This document shows positions 13,732 to 20,318 of a stretch of 20,318 bases of DNA, piece by piece. This DNA is from Candidatus Moraniibacteriota bacterium (GTDB taxonomy: Bacteria > Patescibacteriota > Minisyncoccia > Moranbacterales > GWC2-37-73), in the NCBI GenBank assembly GCA_003510895.1, contig DOKE01000011.1:391-20708 (forward strand), written 5' to 3'. The stretch's first letter is position 1. Every line of letters begins with the position of its first letter. The notes beneath the pieces were generated by a model, which was not told the origin of the DNA, did not search any database, and saw only the letters and a list, made by a program, of their open reading frames with translations. The position numbers and the translations under genes are program-made.

Positions 13732-14817
13732 ATGATAGCTGGATTTAAAAAAATTTCAAGAAAAATAACAGGCAATCTTTTTGGAAATTTTTCCAATGAT
13801 ATTGGTATTGATTTGGGAACCGCCAATACCCTTGTTTATGTAAAAGGAAAAGGGATTATGATAAATGAACCATCGGTGGTGGCGATGAATAAGAGAACCG
13901 GTCAAATTTTGGCCATAGGAAAAGAAGCTAAAAGAATGGTGGGAAAAACACCGGGACACATTGTTGCCATACGACCGCTTGTGGATGGAGTGGTTAGTGA
14001 TTTTGAAGTTACCGAACAAATGTTAAAATATTTTATTGATAAGGTGCATAAAGAATCTTTTTCGTTTATGCCCAGACCCAGAGTTCTGATAGGTATTCCT
14101 TCGGAAATAACCGAAGTGGAGAAAAAGGCTGTGATAGATGCCGCGATAAACGCGGGAGCTCGAGAAGCTTATCTGATAGAAGAGCCAATGGCTGCGGCTA
14201 TCGGAGCAAGACTTCCTGTCATTGAAGCTCGCGGTAATATGGTTGTTGATATTGGAGGAGGAACTTCAGAAATTGCTGTGATTTCCTTGGGCGGCATTGT
14301 TTCTGCCAGAAGTCTTCGGGTGGCTGGCGATGAGATGAATGAAGATATTATCAGATATTGTCGAGACGAATTCAATCTTTTGATAGGAGAGAGAACGGCT
14401 GAAGATATAAAAATTATGATTGGGAGCGCGTATGATCAAGAAGAAAAATTAACTTATGCTGTGCGAGGTCGAGATCTTGTCAGCGGACTTCCCAAAGAAG
14501 TCGTTGTTAACGATGATCAAATCAGGGAAGCGATTTCGCGATCAATCAGAATAATTGTGAATAATATAAAAACTGTTATTGAAGAAACTCCGCCGGAGCT
14601 TCTTTCTGACATTATGCAAAGAGGAATTATTCTGGCAGGAGGAGGCAGTCTTATTCGCGGTTTGGATAAACTTGTTGCAGATCAAACGGAGATCCCCGTG
14701 CGTATGATGGAAGATCCTCTAACCGCAGTTGTGCGTGGAACTGGCATTGTTCTTGAAGATCTTGAATTGCTTCAGGAAGTTCTTGTGGAAGATCAGGAGG
14801 AGAAAAAATTGAGGTAG
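13732..14817 (+). CDS. mreB: Rod-shape-determining actin homologue MreB
   Basis: 361 residues. Polymerises on the inner membrane face and guides the elongasome. Phosphate-1 motif IGIDLGTANTLVYVKGKG (24-41, D27), connect and phosphate-2 regions with LIEEPMAAAIGA (148-159) and VVDIGGGTSEIAVIS (171-185), and adenosine motif GIILAGGGSLIRG (298-310) are all present, so ATP binding and polymerisation should be intact. An N-terminal extension MIAGFKKISRKITGNLFGNF looks amphipathic and probably binds the membrane. The acidic C-terminal extension beyond about 345 (LLQEVLVEDQEEKK) is a little longer than in E. coli (347 residues). First gene of the operon, with its own promoter. Confidence 0.97.
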   Translation: MIAGFKKISRKITGNLFGNFSNDIGIDLGTANTLVYVKGKGIMINEPSVVAMNKRTGQILAIGKEAKRMVGKTPGHIVAIRPLVDGVVSDFEVTEQMLKYFIDKVHKESFSFMPRPRVLIGIPSEITEVEKKAVIDAAINAGAREAYLIEEPMAAAIGARLPVIEARGNMVVDIGGGTSEIAVISLGGIVSARSLRVAGDEMNEDIIRYCRDEFNLLIGERTAEDIKIMIGSAYDQEEKLTYAVRGRDLVSGLPKEVVVNDDQIREAISRSIRIIVNNIKTVIEETPPELLSDIMQRGIILAGGGSLIRGLDKLVADQTEIPVRMMEDPLTAVVRGTGIVLEDLELLQEVLVEDQEEKKLR

Positions 14818-14838
14818 TTTTTTATTTTTTAAACAAAA

Positions 14839-15648
14839 ATGAAGAAAAATTATTTCGGAAGAATTATAAAAGTTGTGGTGATGGTGGCAATTTTCGGATT
14901 GCTTGTTTTTTTAAATCCTAAAAATTTTTTTGATCCTGTTCGTTTTGTTTTCATAAGAATTGCTTATCCTTTTCAAATGGCAGCGTATTCTGTTTCGTAT
15001 AGAATCGGAAATGTGAAAGATTTTTTTCTTTCCATTGGACAGCTTAATTCGGAAAATGGAAGATTAATGAGAGAAAATATTGATTTGATTTCTGAAAATT
15101 CCAGACTTAGGGATATGGAAAAAGAAAATATTTTTTTGCGAGAGCAAATTGGACTGATTCCTCGTGAAGAGTTTAGCTTGGAAGCCTCGACAATAATTGG
15201 AGGAGATTCGCAAGGATTTGGAAATTGGATAGAAATAAACAAAGGATCAAACAGTGGAGTGAAAGAAGGAATGGCGGTTATAGTTTCAAAAGGAATATTG
15301 ATAGGAAGAATACAAGAAGTTTTTCCCAGCTTTTCCAAAGTCATTCTATTATCCAGCTCCAAAAGCGCGGTGAATGTGGTTGTTTCTCAGACCGGAGCCA
15401 AGGGCATCGCGAAAGGAGAATATGGTCTTGGGATGGTGGTGGATGCGATATTGCAAACGGATTCTGTTTCAGTGGGAAACGAAGTTATAACTTCTGGAAT
15501 GGCTAGTGATATTCCCAGGGGTCTTTTGTTGGGTGTTGTTCAAGAAGTCAGACCGTCGGAAGATCATCTTTTTCAACAAGCCATAATAGCTTCCCCAATA
15601 AATGTTTCAAAATTAGACACAGTTTTTATAATCAAGGGAAATAAATAA
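14839..15648 (+). CDS. mreC: Rod-shape-determining protein MreC
   Basis: 269 residues. Short cytoplasmic tail, one membrane helix (about 9-26), a coiled coil (about 63-100, rich in Glu, Asn and Leu: LNSENGRLMRENIDLISENSRL), then the paired beta-barrel domain (about 115-265) with family-typical GNWIEINKGSNSGVKEGMAVIVSKGILIGRI. Links MreB to the periplasmic-side wall synthases and activates PBP2/RodA. It starts 21 bases after mreB and its stop is two bases before mreD. Confidence 0.93.
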   Translation: MKKNYFGRIIKVVVMVAIFGLLVFLNPKNFFDPVRFVFIRIAYPFQMAAYSVSYRIGNVKDFFLSIGQLNSENGRLMRENIDLISENSRLRDMEKENIFLREQIGLIPREEFSLEASTIIGGDSQGFGNWIEINKGSNSGVKEGMAVIVSKGILIGRIQEVFPSFSKVILLSSSKSAVNVVVSQTGAKGIAKGEYGLGMVVDAILQTDSVSVGNEVITSGMASDIPRGLLLGVVQEVRPSEDHLFQQAIIASPINVSKLDTVFIIKGNK

Positions 15649-15650
15649 AA

Positions 15651-16163
15651 ATGAAAAAATTTTTTGTTTACTTTGCGATAATGTTAGTTTCCTTGTCCAT
15701 ACAGACATCGGCTGTTCCTTTGTTTTTTTCTTTCGGGCATATGCCGGACTTTGTCCTTATGCTTGTGCTAGCTTGGGCGATTATTGATGGATTCAATTTA
15801 TTTTTTTGGTGGGCTGTTTTTTTGGGAATTTTGTACGATTTAATTTCATTTTCTTTTGTGGGAAGTTATGCGATAATTTTTATTCTTCTTGTTTACGGGG
15901 TGAGTTTTCTTTCTAAACGTTTTCGAGTTGAAATGAACGCCAGCGGAATGGTGGTTATTTATTTTCTTGTTCTCTTGTCCACAATTGGAGAAAAAATTAT
16001 GCTGATTTTTTATAATTTTGGAATAGCGGGAATTGGAAGTGAATTTTCCAATTTTTTTCCGTTGATAAAATCCCTGACAATAATATCAATGTATAATTTC
16101 ATTTTTTTCTTTTTCTGGTTTTTTGTTATCAAGAAAATAAAGAAATATTTTTTATTTACATAA
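15651..16163 (+). CDS. mreD: Rod-shape-determining protein MreD
   Basis: 170 residues, five or six hydrophobic helices and almost no soluble part. Family features are the N-terminal QTSAVPLFFSFGHMPDFVLMLVLAWAI (Pro-Asp in the loop before helix two) and the Gly-Tyr-Asp segment FLGILYDLISFSFVG. Bridges the elongasome in the membrane. Position between mreC and mrdA confirms the assignment. Confidence 0.9.
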   Translation: MKKFFVYFAIMLVSLSIQTSAVPLFFSFGHMPDFVLMLVLAWAIIDGFNLFFWWAVFLGILYDLISFSFVGSYAIIFILLVYGVSFLSKRFRVEMNASGMVVIYFLVLLSTIGEKIMLIFYNFGIAGIGSEFSNFFPLIKSLTIISMYNFIFFFFWFFVIKKIKKYFLFT

Positions 16164-16188
16164 AACCCGGTTTTGTATAAAATATTTT

Positions 16189-18066
16189 ATGATGAGGATA
16201 AAAAATAAAATTTTACGCGGAATGGAAATTGAAGACTATGTCCTGACTGCAACGGAAAAAGAAGCGGCTAGGATGGAAAAATCTCTTGAAAAAAGATGGT
16301 TGGATTTTTTGTGGTATTTTATTGTTTTTTTAATTTTTATTTTGGCGGGAAGAGTAGTTTATTTGAGTGTCATCAGAGGTCATTATTACCAAGAGATTGC
16401 CAAAGGAAACAGCATTCGCTCTATTGCCATAAAAGCTCCTCGCGGAAAAATATTCGATCGTCATGGTTTTGCATTGGTGAATAACGTTCCTAGTGTGGAC
16501 ATTGTCCTGGTTCCTCTTGATGCGCCAAAAAATAATGATGAATTAAACGCGGTTATTTCTAAATTGGCGGACGTGTTGAAAGTTGATAAAAATGAAATTA
16601 CGGAAAAAATAGAAAATGCCGATGAATTTTCTTTTAATCCGATTCTTGTGAAAGAAAATGCTAGTCAGGATGAAATGCTTTTTATTATGGAAAAAGCCAA
16701 TGAATTTCCCGGAATAAGAATTGAAAAAACCGCCGTGAGAAGTTATGTCGACAGCGCTATTTTTTCGCACATTTTGGGATATGAAGGAAAAGTGGAAAAA
16801 AAAGAATTGGAAAAAGAAAGCGGTTATTTGTTGACTGATTATATCGGAAAACAGGGAGTGGAAAAATCATATGAAAAATATTTGCGAGGAGTTCACGGAG
16901 CGTTTCAAGTTGAAGTTGATTCTTTGGGAAATGCAAAAAGAGAAGTGGGTATAATAAACCCCAAGCCAGGAAGTGATCTGATTCTCACTGTTGATTCCGG
17001 TCTTCAGAAAAAAATATATGATTCACTTTCAAGCCTTCTTGAAAAAACAGATGTTAAAACTGCGGCAGCGATCGCCTTGAACCCGAAAAATGGAGAGATT
17101 TTATCTTTGGTTAATCTTCCCAGTTATGATAACAATCTTTTTGCTCAAAAAATTTCTCAAGAACAATATTCAAAATTAGCCAATGATCCCGCCAAGCCTC
17201 TTTTTAACAGGGCGATTTCCGGAGAATATGCTCCGGGATCAACCGTAAAGCCTGTTTTGGCAACTGCAGCGTTGTCCGAGGGAGTGATAACCCCATCAAC
17301 TATAATTAGCGGGCTGGGAGGGTCTTTAAATATCGGAGGTTTTTCTTTTGGCGATTGGAAAGTTCACGGACCAAGCGATGTGCGCTCAGCCATAGCGGAA
17401 AGTAATGACATTTTTTTCTATACAATCGGCGGAGGATACGGAAATATTCAGGGTCTTGGAATTGAACGTATGAAAAAATATTATAATCTTTTTGGATATG
17501 GGAATAAGACGGGAATTGATATTGGCGGAGAGGCTAATGGATTTATTCCTGACGAGCAATGGAAAAAAGACAAAACAGGGGAAAAATGGTATATCGGAAA
17601 CAGTTATCACGCTTCTATCGGGCAAGGATACATAACTGCGACGCCCCTCCAAATAGTTAATAGCATCGCTGCAATTGCTAATGGAGGCAAAGTGTTTCAA
17701 CCGCACCTGGTTTCTCAAATAAAAAGAAATGATGGAGACGTAGTAAATATTGATCCGAAAATAATACGCAATACGGAAATATCTTCTGATATAATAAAAG
17801 TTGTGAAAGAAGGGATGAGAAAAACTGTTACGGACGGAACAGCTCAATATTTGAAAAATTCTACAGTTGAAATAGCGGGAAAAACCGGAACTGCCCAATT
17901 TGGTGGCGACAACAAAACCCATATATGGTTTGTGTCTTTTGCGCCTTATGAAAATCCGGAAATTGCAATGATTATTCTCGTGGAAGGCGTTGGCAATGAA
18001 AGTTCAATTGCTGTGCCGGCGACCAAGGAAATATATAATTGGTATTTTTCCAGAAATAAAGAATAA
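16189..18066 (+). CDS. mrdA: Penicillin-binding protein 2 (class B transpeptidase)
   Basis: 625 residues from the first of two adjacent ATGs (16189, 16192). One membrane anchor (about 38-61); the PBP dimer domain begins at about 70 and includes APRGKIFDRHGFALV (83-97). The transpeptidase domain (about 285-620) has SxxK at S351-T-V-K354 with nucleophile Ser351, SxN at S405-N406-D407, and KTG at K565-T-G567. Cross-links peptidoglycan during lateral elongation with a SEDS glycosyltransferase partner. No rodA gene is in the window, so the partner must be elsewhere. A TATAAA at 16176 could be a weak internal promoter. Confidence 0.95.
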   Translation: MMRIKNKILRGMEIEDYVLTATEKEAARMEKSLEKRWLDFLWYFIVFLIFILAGRVVYLSVIRGHYYQEIAKGNSIRSIAIKAPRGKIFDRHGFALVNNVPSVDIVLVPLDAPKNNDELNAVISKLADVLKVDKNEITEKIENADEFSFNPILVKENASQDEMLFIMEKANEFPGIRIEKTAVRSYVDSAIFSHILGYEGKVEKKELEKESGYLLTDYIGKQGVEKSYEKYLRGVHGAFQVEVDSLGNAKREVGIINPKPGSDLILTVDSGLQKKIYDSLSSLLEKTDVKTAAAIALNPKNGEILSLVNLPSYDNNLFAQKISQEQYSKLANDPAKPLFNRAISGEYAPGSTVKPVLATAALSEGVITPSTIISGLGGSLNIGGFSFGDWKVHGPSDVRSAIAESNDIFFYTIGGGYGNIQGLGIERMKKYYNLFGYGNKTGIDIGGEANGFIPDEQWKKDKTGEKWYIGNSYHASIGQGYITATPLQIVNSIAAIANGGKVFQPHLVSQIKRNDGDVVNIDPKIIRNTEISSDIIKVVKEGMRKTVTDGTAQYLKNSTVEIAGKTGTAQFGGDNKTHIWFVSFAPYENPEIAMIILVEGVGNESSIAVPATKEIYNWYFSRNKE

Positions 18067-18097
18067 TCAAGTCAAGGAAAACAAGCCGGGAAAAATG

Positions 18098-18126
18098 TTG
18101 ACAATATATTGATTTTTTGGTATACT
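18098..18126 (+). promoter_or_regulatory. Main promoter of rnpB
   Basis: TTGACA, exactly 17 bases, TATACT, with an extended TGG before the -10. This is the closest to consensus in the window, as suits an abundant stable RNA. Confidence 0.85.
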
Positions 18127-18136
18127 ATATAGGTTA

Positions 18137-18145
18137 TGCTATAAT
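18137..18145 (+). promoter_or_regulatory. Second, extended -10 promoter of rnpB
   Basis: TGCTATAAT with a TTGGTA at a 17-base spacing upstream, overlapping the -10 of the main promoter. Transcripts would start near 18152, close to the outer rnpB helix. Confidence 0.55.
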
Positions 18146-18169
18146 ATGGAAAAGTTCTTTGAAAGTATG

Positions 18170-18557
18170 AATTATCAGAACAAATTGGGCAATTACCGCG
18201 TATTTTTACAAAAATACGGGGAGGAAAGTCCGGACATTCCGCTCTGATTTTATTGGAGCAAGGGTAGCGGGTAACGCCCGTCATCTCGATTTTATCGGGA
18301 TAGAGGTGCGAGCAGAGACGCTTTGATTTGAAAAAATCGAGCGCCCTTTTGAAAGAAAGGGCGAGTCCTGACGGCAACGTCGGAGGTGAAACGGCTAAAT
18401 CCTTACTTGGATGCAAGATCGTGTTCAATATTCCCCTAGGAAATATTGAAAGTGTCGCTTGAATCCGACGGCAACGTCGGATCTAGATAAATTATTGCCC
18501 CTGTCTGCCGATAGGCAGGCACGACAGAATCCGGCTTATAGATTTGTTCTGATAATT
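18170..18557 (+). ncRNA. rnpB: RNase P RNA, class A
   Basis: The conserved core is plain: GAGGAAAGTCCGGAC at 18220-18234 (P4 5' strand) and ACAGAATCCGGCTTA near the 3' end (P4 3' strand). P1 is a perfect 16-bp helix, AATTATCAGAACAAAT (18170-18185) with its complement at 18542-18557, and P2 is GGGCAAT with ATTGCCC. The length of about 388 bases fits class A. Catalyses 5' maturation of tRNAs. A further helix outside P1 pairs TTCTTTGAAA (18156-18165) with TTTCAAAGAA (18563-18572), so the primary transcript is longer. The L15 region reads GGCTAA where E. coli has GGTAAA. Ends are set by P1. Confidence 0.95.
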
Positions 18558-18589
18558 AATAATTTCAAAGAATTGATAGTTTATTTTTT

Positions 18590-20005
18590 ATGAAAAAAAG
18601 ATCAGAGTTACTTTTTAGCGCCGTTCAAATTCCAATTGACGTGGCAATGATATTGCTGGCGGCTGTTAGCGCATTTTCTATTCGAGATATTCCGGAAATT
18701 TTAGCGCTTAAACCTAAATTATATATTTTCCCCTTTGTTCAATATATGAAAATTGTTTCCTATGTGCTTCCTCTTTTCATCGGAGTGTACGCGTTGGAAG
18801 GACTGTATAACATTAGGGTTACCAGAAAATTTTGGAAAGAAGCGGTTACAGTTTTCAAAGCCACTTCGATTTCTTTGGTTGTGATTATTGTAACCATATT
18901 TTTGAAAAGAGAATGGTTTTCTTCCCGGTTTATAATTTTAGCCGGTTGGTTTTTGACAGTTTTTTATGTGACAGCCGGCCGATATCTTTTGCAGAAATTG
19001 CAGAAATGGTTTTTGGTTAGAAAAGGAATTGGAATATATCGATTGTTGCTTATTGGAAATAATGGAAAAATGAAAAAGGTGAGCGACTTTGTAAAATCCA
19101 ATCCAAATTTGGGTTACAGAATTGTTGAGCATATCAACACGGGAAGCGTCCGCGTTATCAAAGAAATAAACAAGGAAAGAGGTGTGGATGAAATAATCAT
19201 TTGCGATTCCACCTTGACTGATTCGGAACAAGAAAAACTTATTGACTATTGCGCTATAAATAATATTGTCTACAAATTTATTCCAACTACTTTTCAAACG
19301 GCCAAATTGGAGCCGGGAATTTTTAATGGCGAACCGATAATTGAAGTGAAACATACTCCGTTGGAAGGCTGGGGAAGAATTTTGAAAAGAATATTTGATT
19401 TGGTTGGATCGACAATTTTAATTATTGTTTTTTCTCCCATAATGCTGATTGTTGCTTTGGCGATTTGGCTGGAAACCAGTTTCCCGATTATATATAAAAA
19501 TGAAAGAATTGGAAGCAATGGAAAAAAATTCAATGTATATAAATTTCGTTATATGAAAAAGGATTTTTGCACCAATCCAAACACAGAAGAAGGAAAAAAA
19601 GCCTTGGAATATGAAAATAAATTGATTAAAGAGAGAAGTATCCGAAAAGGACCGCTCTACAAAATCAAAGATGATCCGCGGAAAACAAAAGTGGGAAATT
19701 TCATTGAAAGATATTCCATTGATGAGCTGGCGCAGCTTTTTAATGTTTTCAAGGGAGAAATGAGTCTTATTGGTCCGCGTCCGCATCAAGAAAGGGAAGT
19801 GGAAAAATACAATGAATATCATCGCCGACTTCTAACCATAAAACCGGGCATAAGCGGAATGGCGCAAGTTTCCGGAAGATCGGATTTGGATTTTGAAGAT
19901 GAATATAAACTGGATGTTTATTATATTGAAAATTGGTCATTGCGTTTGGATATTCTCATCGTCCTAAAAACCCTGATAGCCCTAATCAAAAGACGCAGAA
20001 ACTAG
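18590..20005 (+). CDS. Polyprenyl-phosphate sugar-1-phosphate transferase (WbaP/WcaJ-type)
   Basis: 471 residues. N-terminal membrane helices at about 10-30, 50-68, 88-105 and 111-130; a Rossmann-like CoA-binding-type middle domain (about 148-245, LLLIGNNGKMKKV); then the bacterial sugar transferase domain (about 262-471). The latter has the membrane-penetrating helix (DLVGSTILIIVFSPIMLIV), NERIGSNGKKFNVYKFRYM, the catalytic Asp-Glu pair in YSIDELAQLFNV (D378, E379), MSLIGPRP and KPGISGMAQVSGR. It transfers a sugar 1-phosphate from a nucleotide sugar to undecaprenyl phosphate, the first step of a capsule, O-chain or glycoprotein glycan. The sugar is unknown. It starts 32 bases after the RNase P RNA with no terminator between. 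Confidence 0.93.
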   Translation: MKKRSELLFSAVQIPIDVAMILLAAVSAFSIRDIPEILALKPKLYIFPFVQYMKIVSYVLPLFIGVYALEGLYNIRVTRKFWKEAVTVFKATSISLVVIIVTIFLKREWFSSRFIILAGWFLTVFYVTAGRYLLQKLQKWFLVRKGIGIYRLLLIGNNGKMKKVSDFVKSNPNLGYRIVEHINTGSVRVIKEINKERGVDEIIICDSTLTDSEQEKLIDYCAINNIVYKFIPTTFQTAKLEPGIFNGEPIIEVKHTPLEGWGRILKRIFDLVGSTILIIVFSPIMLIVALAIWLETSFPIIYKNERIGSNGKKFNVYKFRYMKKDFCTNPNTEEGKKALEYENKLIKERSIRKGPLYKIKDDPRKTKVGNFIERYSIDELAQLFNVFKGEMSLIGPRPHQEREVEKYNEYHRRLLTIKPGISGMAQVSGRSDLDFEDEYKLDVYYIENWSLRLDILIVLKTLIALIKRRRN

Positions 20006-20010
20006 ATATA

Positions 20011-20036
20011 TTGACTTTTTCTTTTTTTGCTGTAAT
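20011..20036 (+). promoter_or_regulatory. Promoter of the leader region near the window end
   Basis: TTGACT at 20011 and an extended -10 TGCTGTAAT at 20028-20036; the spacing between hexamers is 14 bases, so the extended -10 must do most of the work, or TAATAT at 20033 is used with a 16-base spacer. The leader ORF starts at 20046. Confidence 0.5.
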
Positions 20037-20045
20037 ATCATTTAT

Positions 20046-20135
20046 ATGAAGGAAATGATTCAAAAAAATACAAGTTGGTTTTTCTTTTATTTTACCGATC
20101 AAAAAGGTCAGTTTGTTTTTGCTGGAAAAAGATAA
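20046..20135 (+). CDS. 29-residue aromatic-rich leader peptide
   Basis: Starts MKEMIQKNTS, then WFFFYF at codons 11-16 (20076-20093), and ends QFVFAGKR with TAA. Nine of 29 residues are Phe, Tyr or Trp. E. coli pheM, the leader of pheST, carries the similar run FRFFFYF. There is a promoter ten bases before it and an overlapping pair of alternative RNA helices after the aromatic codons, so it looks like the sensing peptide of a transcription attenuator, not a functional protein. GAAGGAAA just after the ATG is not a usable SD; translation may be leaderless or nearly so. Confidence 0.5.
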   Translation: MKEMIQKNTSWFFFYFTDQKGQFVFAGKR

Positions 20136-20171
20136 AAGATTGAAACATTTCCGATGAAAATAAGCTGACCT
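20105..20171 (+). promoter_or_regulatory. Candidate antiterminator helix of an attenuator
   Basis: AGGTCAG (20105-20111) pairs with CTGACCT (20165-20171), and the helix extends to about 12 bp (20105-20116 with 20160-20171, two G-T pairs). Its 3' arm is the 5' arm of the terminator at 20165-20188, so the two structures exclude each other. The 5' arm lies inside the leader ORF, about 12 bases after the aromatic codons. Confidence 0.45.
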
Positions 20172-20188
20172 CCAAGGTCGGTTTTTTG
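20165..20188 (+). terminator. Terminator in the leader of the last gene
   Basis: Stem CTGACCT/AGGTCGG with a CCA loop and a following T run (20182-20187), then a second T run. It stands 70 bases before the ATG of the truncated gene, in its leader. Confidence 0.75.
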
Positions 20189-20258
20189 TTTTTTTAAAAA
20201 ATGAATACAAGATCTATTTTCACAAAAATGAAATAAAAAAAACGGAAAGGAGGTTGGT

Positions 20259-20318
20259 ATGTCTACGGATGCGGCTGTTCAATTGAAAAGTTTGATTAAG
20301 GATGGCGGAAAATTTTCT
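20259..20318 (+). CDS. Start of an unidentified gene, cut by the window end
   Basis: 20 codons beginning MSTDAAVQLKSLIKDG. The start is fixed by a strong SD, AGGAGG (20248-20253), five bases before the ATG. The fragment is too short to identify; it does not look like the N-terminus of PheS or PheT as I know them. The upstream attenuator-like leader predicts a product tied to aromatic amino acids or their tRNA, which the next few hundred bases would settle. Confidence 0.6.
   Translation, partial: MSTDAAVQLKSLIKDGGKFS

Noticed and set aside
17386..17922. 178-codon minus-strand ORF
   Set aside because: Entirely inside mrdA, opposite strand, over the conserved transpeptidase motifs.
18072..18428. 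118-codon minus-strand ORF
   Set aside because: It lies across the rnpB gene and its promoters, whose conserved core motifs are unmistakable; the frame is a by-product of the RNA sequence.
1..20318. Alternative genetic code (UGA as Gly) as in Gracilibacteria or Absconditabacteria
   Set aside because: TGA ends genes at 1908, 2231 and 2805 in places consistent with true stops, and full-length conserved proteins contain no internal TGA.
1..20318. CRISPR array, tRNA, transposase or integrase genes
   Set aside because: No regularly spaced direct repeats, cloverleaf-like sequence or recombinase motifs were seen on reading both strands; a covariance-model scan was not possible.

Overview
AT-rich, compact bacterial DNA, most likely from a Patescibacteria/CPR member of the Parcubacteria type (Moranbacteria-like is a guess). 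Reasons: short spacers, few Shine-Dalgarno (SD) sites, many promoters made of an extended -10 (TGnTATAAT), a class A RNase P RNA, and a minimal cell-wall set beside small CPR-style membrane proteins. UGA acts as a stop in several genes, which argues against Gracilibacteria/Absconditabacteria. All genes but one are on the + strand.

Left part (1-4200), accessory: tail of a SHOCT-domain gene, a secreted caspase-fold protease, a pair of overlapping membrane-protein genes, a DsrC/TusE-family sulfur carrier lacking its C-terminal cysteine, and a winged-helix Fic protein whose promoter holds a near-ideal operator. Two copies of a ~72-bp hairpin-bearing repeat sit in the spacers around the TusE gene.

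Middle part (4200-13530), housekeeping and small-molecule hygiene: glutamate racemase, two MazG-like NTP pyrophosphohydrolases, a UMF1/Atg22-like MFS transporter, an MBL-fold hydrolase, two Nudix hydrolases with decayed gene fragments between them, a cupin, a coiled-coil protein, a 54-residue membrane protein, one minus-strand membrane protein, a CBS-pair protein and an anchored cohesin-like surface protein with a Gln/Glu-rich linker.

Right part (13600-20318): an elongasome operon mreB-mreC-mreD-mrdA (no rodA in view) from a consensus promoter, then rnpB with two stacked promoters, then a polyprenyl-phosphate sugar transferase probably read from the same promoters. The window ends with a leader region encoding a short peptide with the run WFFFYF and overlapping antiterminator/terminator helices ahead of a truncated gene with a strong SD. 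This resembles an aromatic amino acid attenuator such as pheM-pheST of E. coli.

Most interesting: the attenuator-like leader (20011-20258); the Fic gene with a promoter operator and Gln in place of the catalytic His, plus a matching half-site in the divergent spacer at 11485; and the TusE/DsrC variant with a UGA near the missing cysteine followed by a hairpin. No CRISPR array, tRNA, rRNA or complete mobile element was found.
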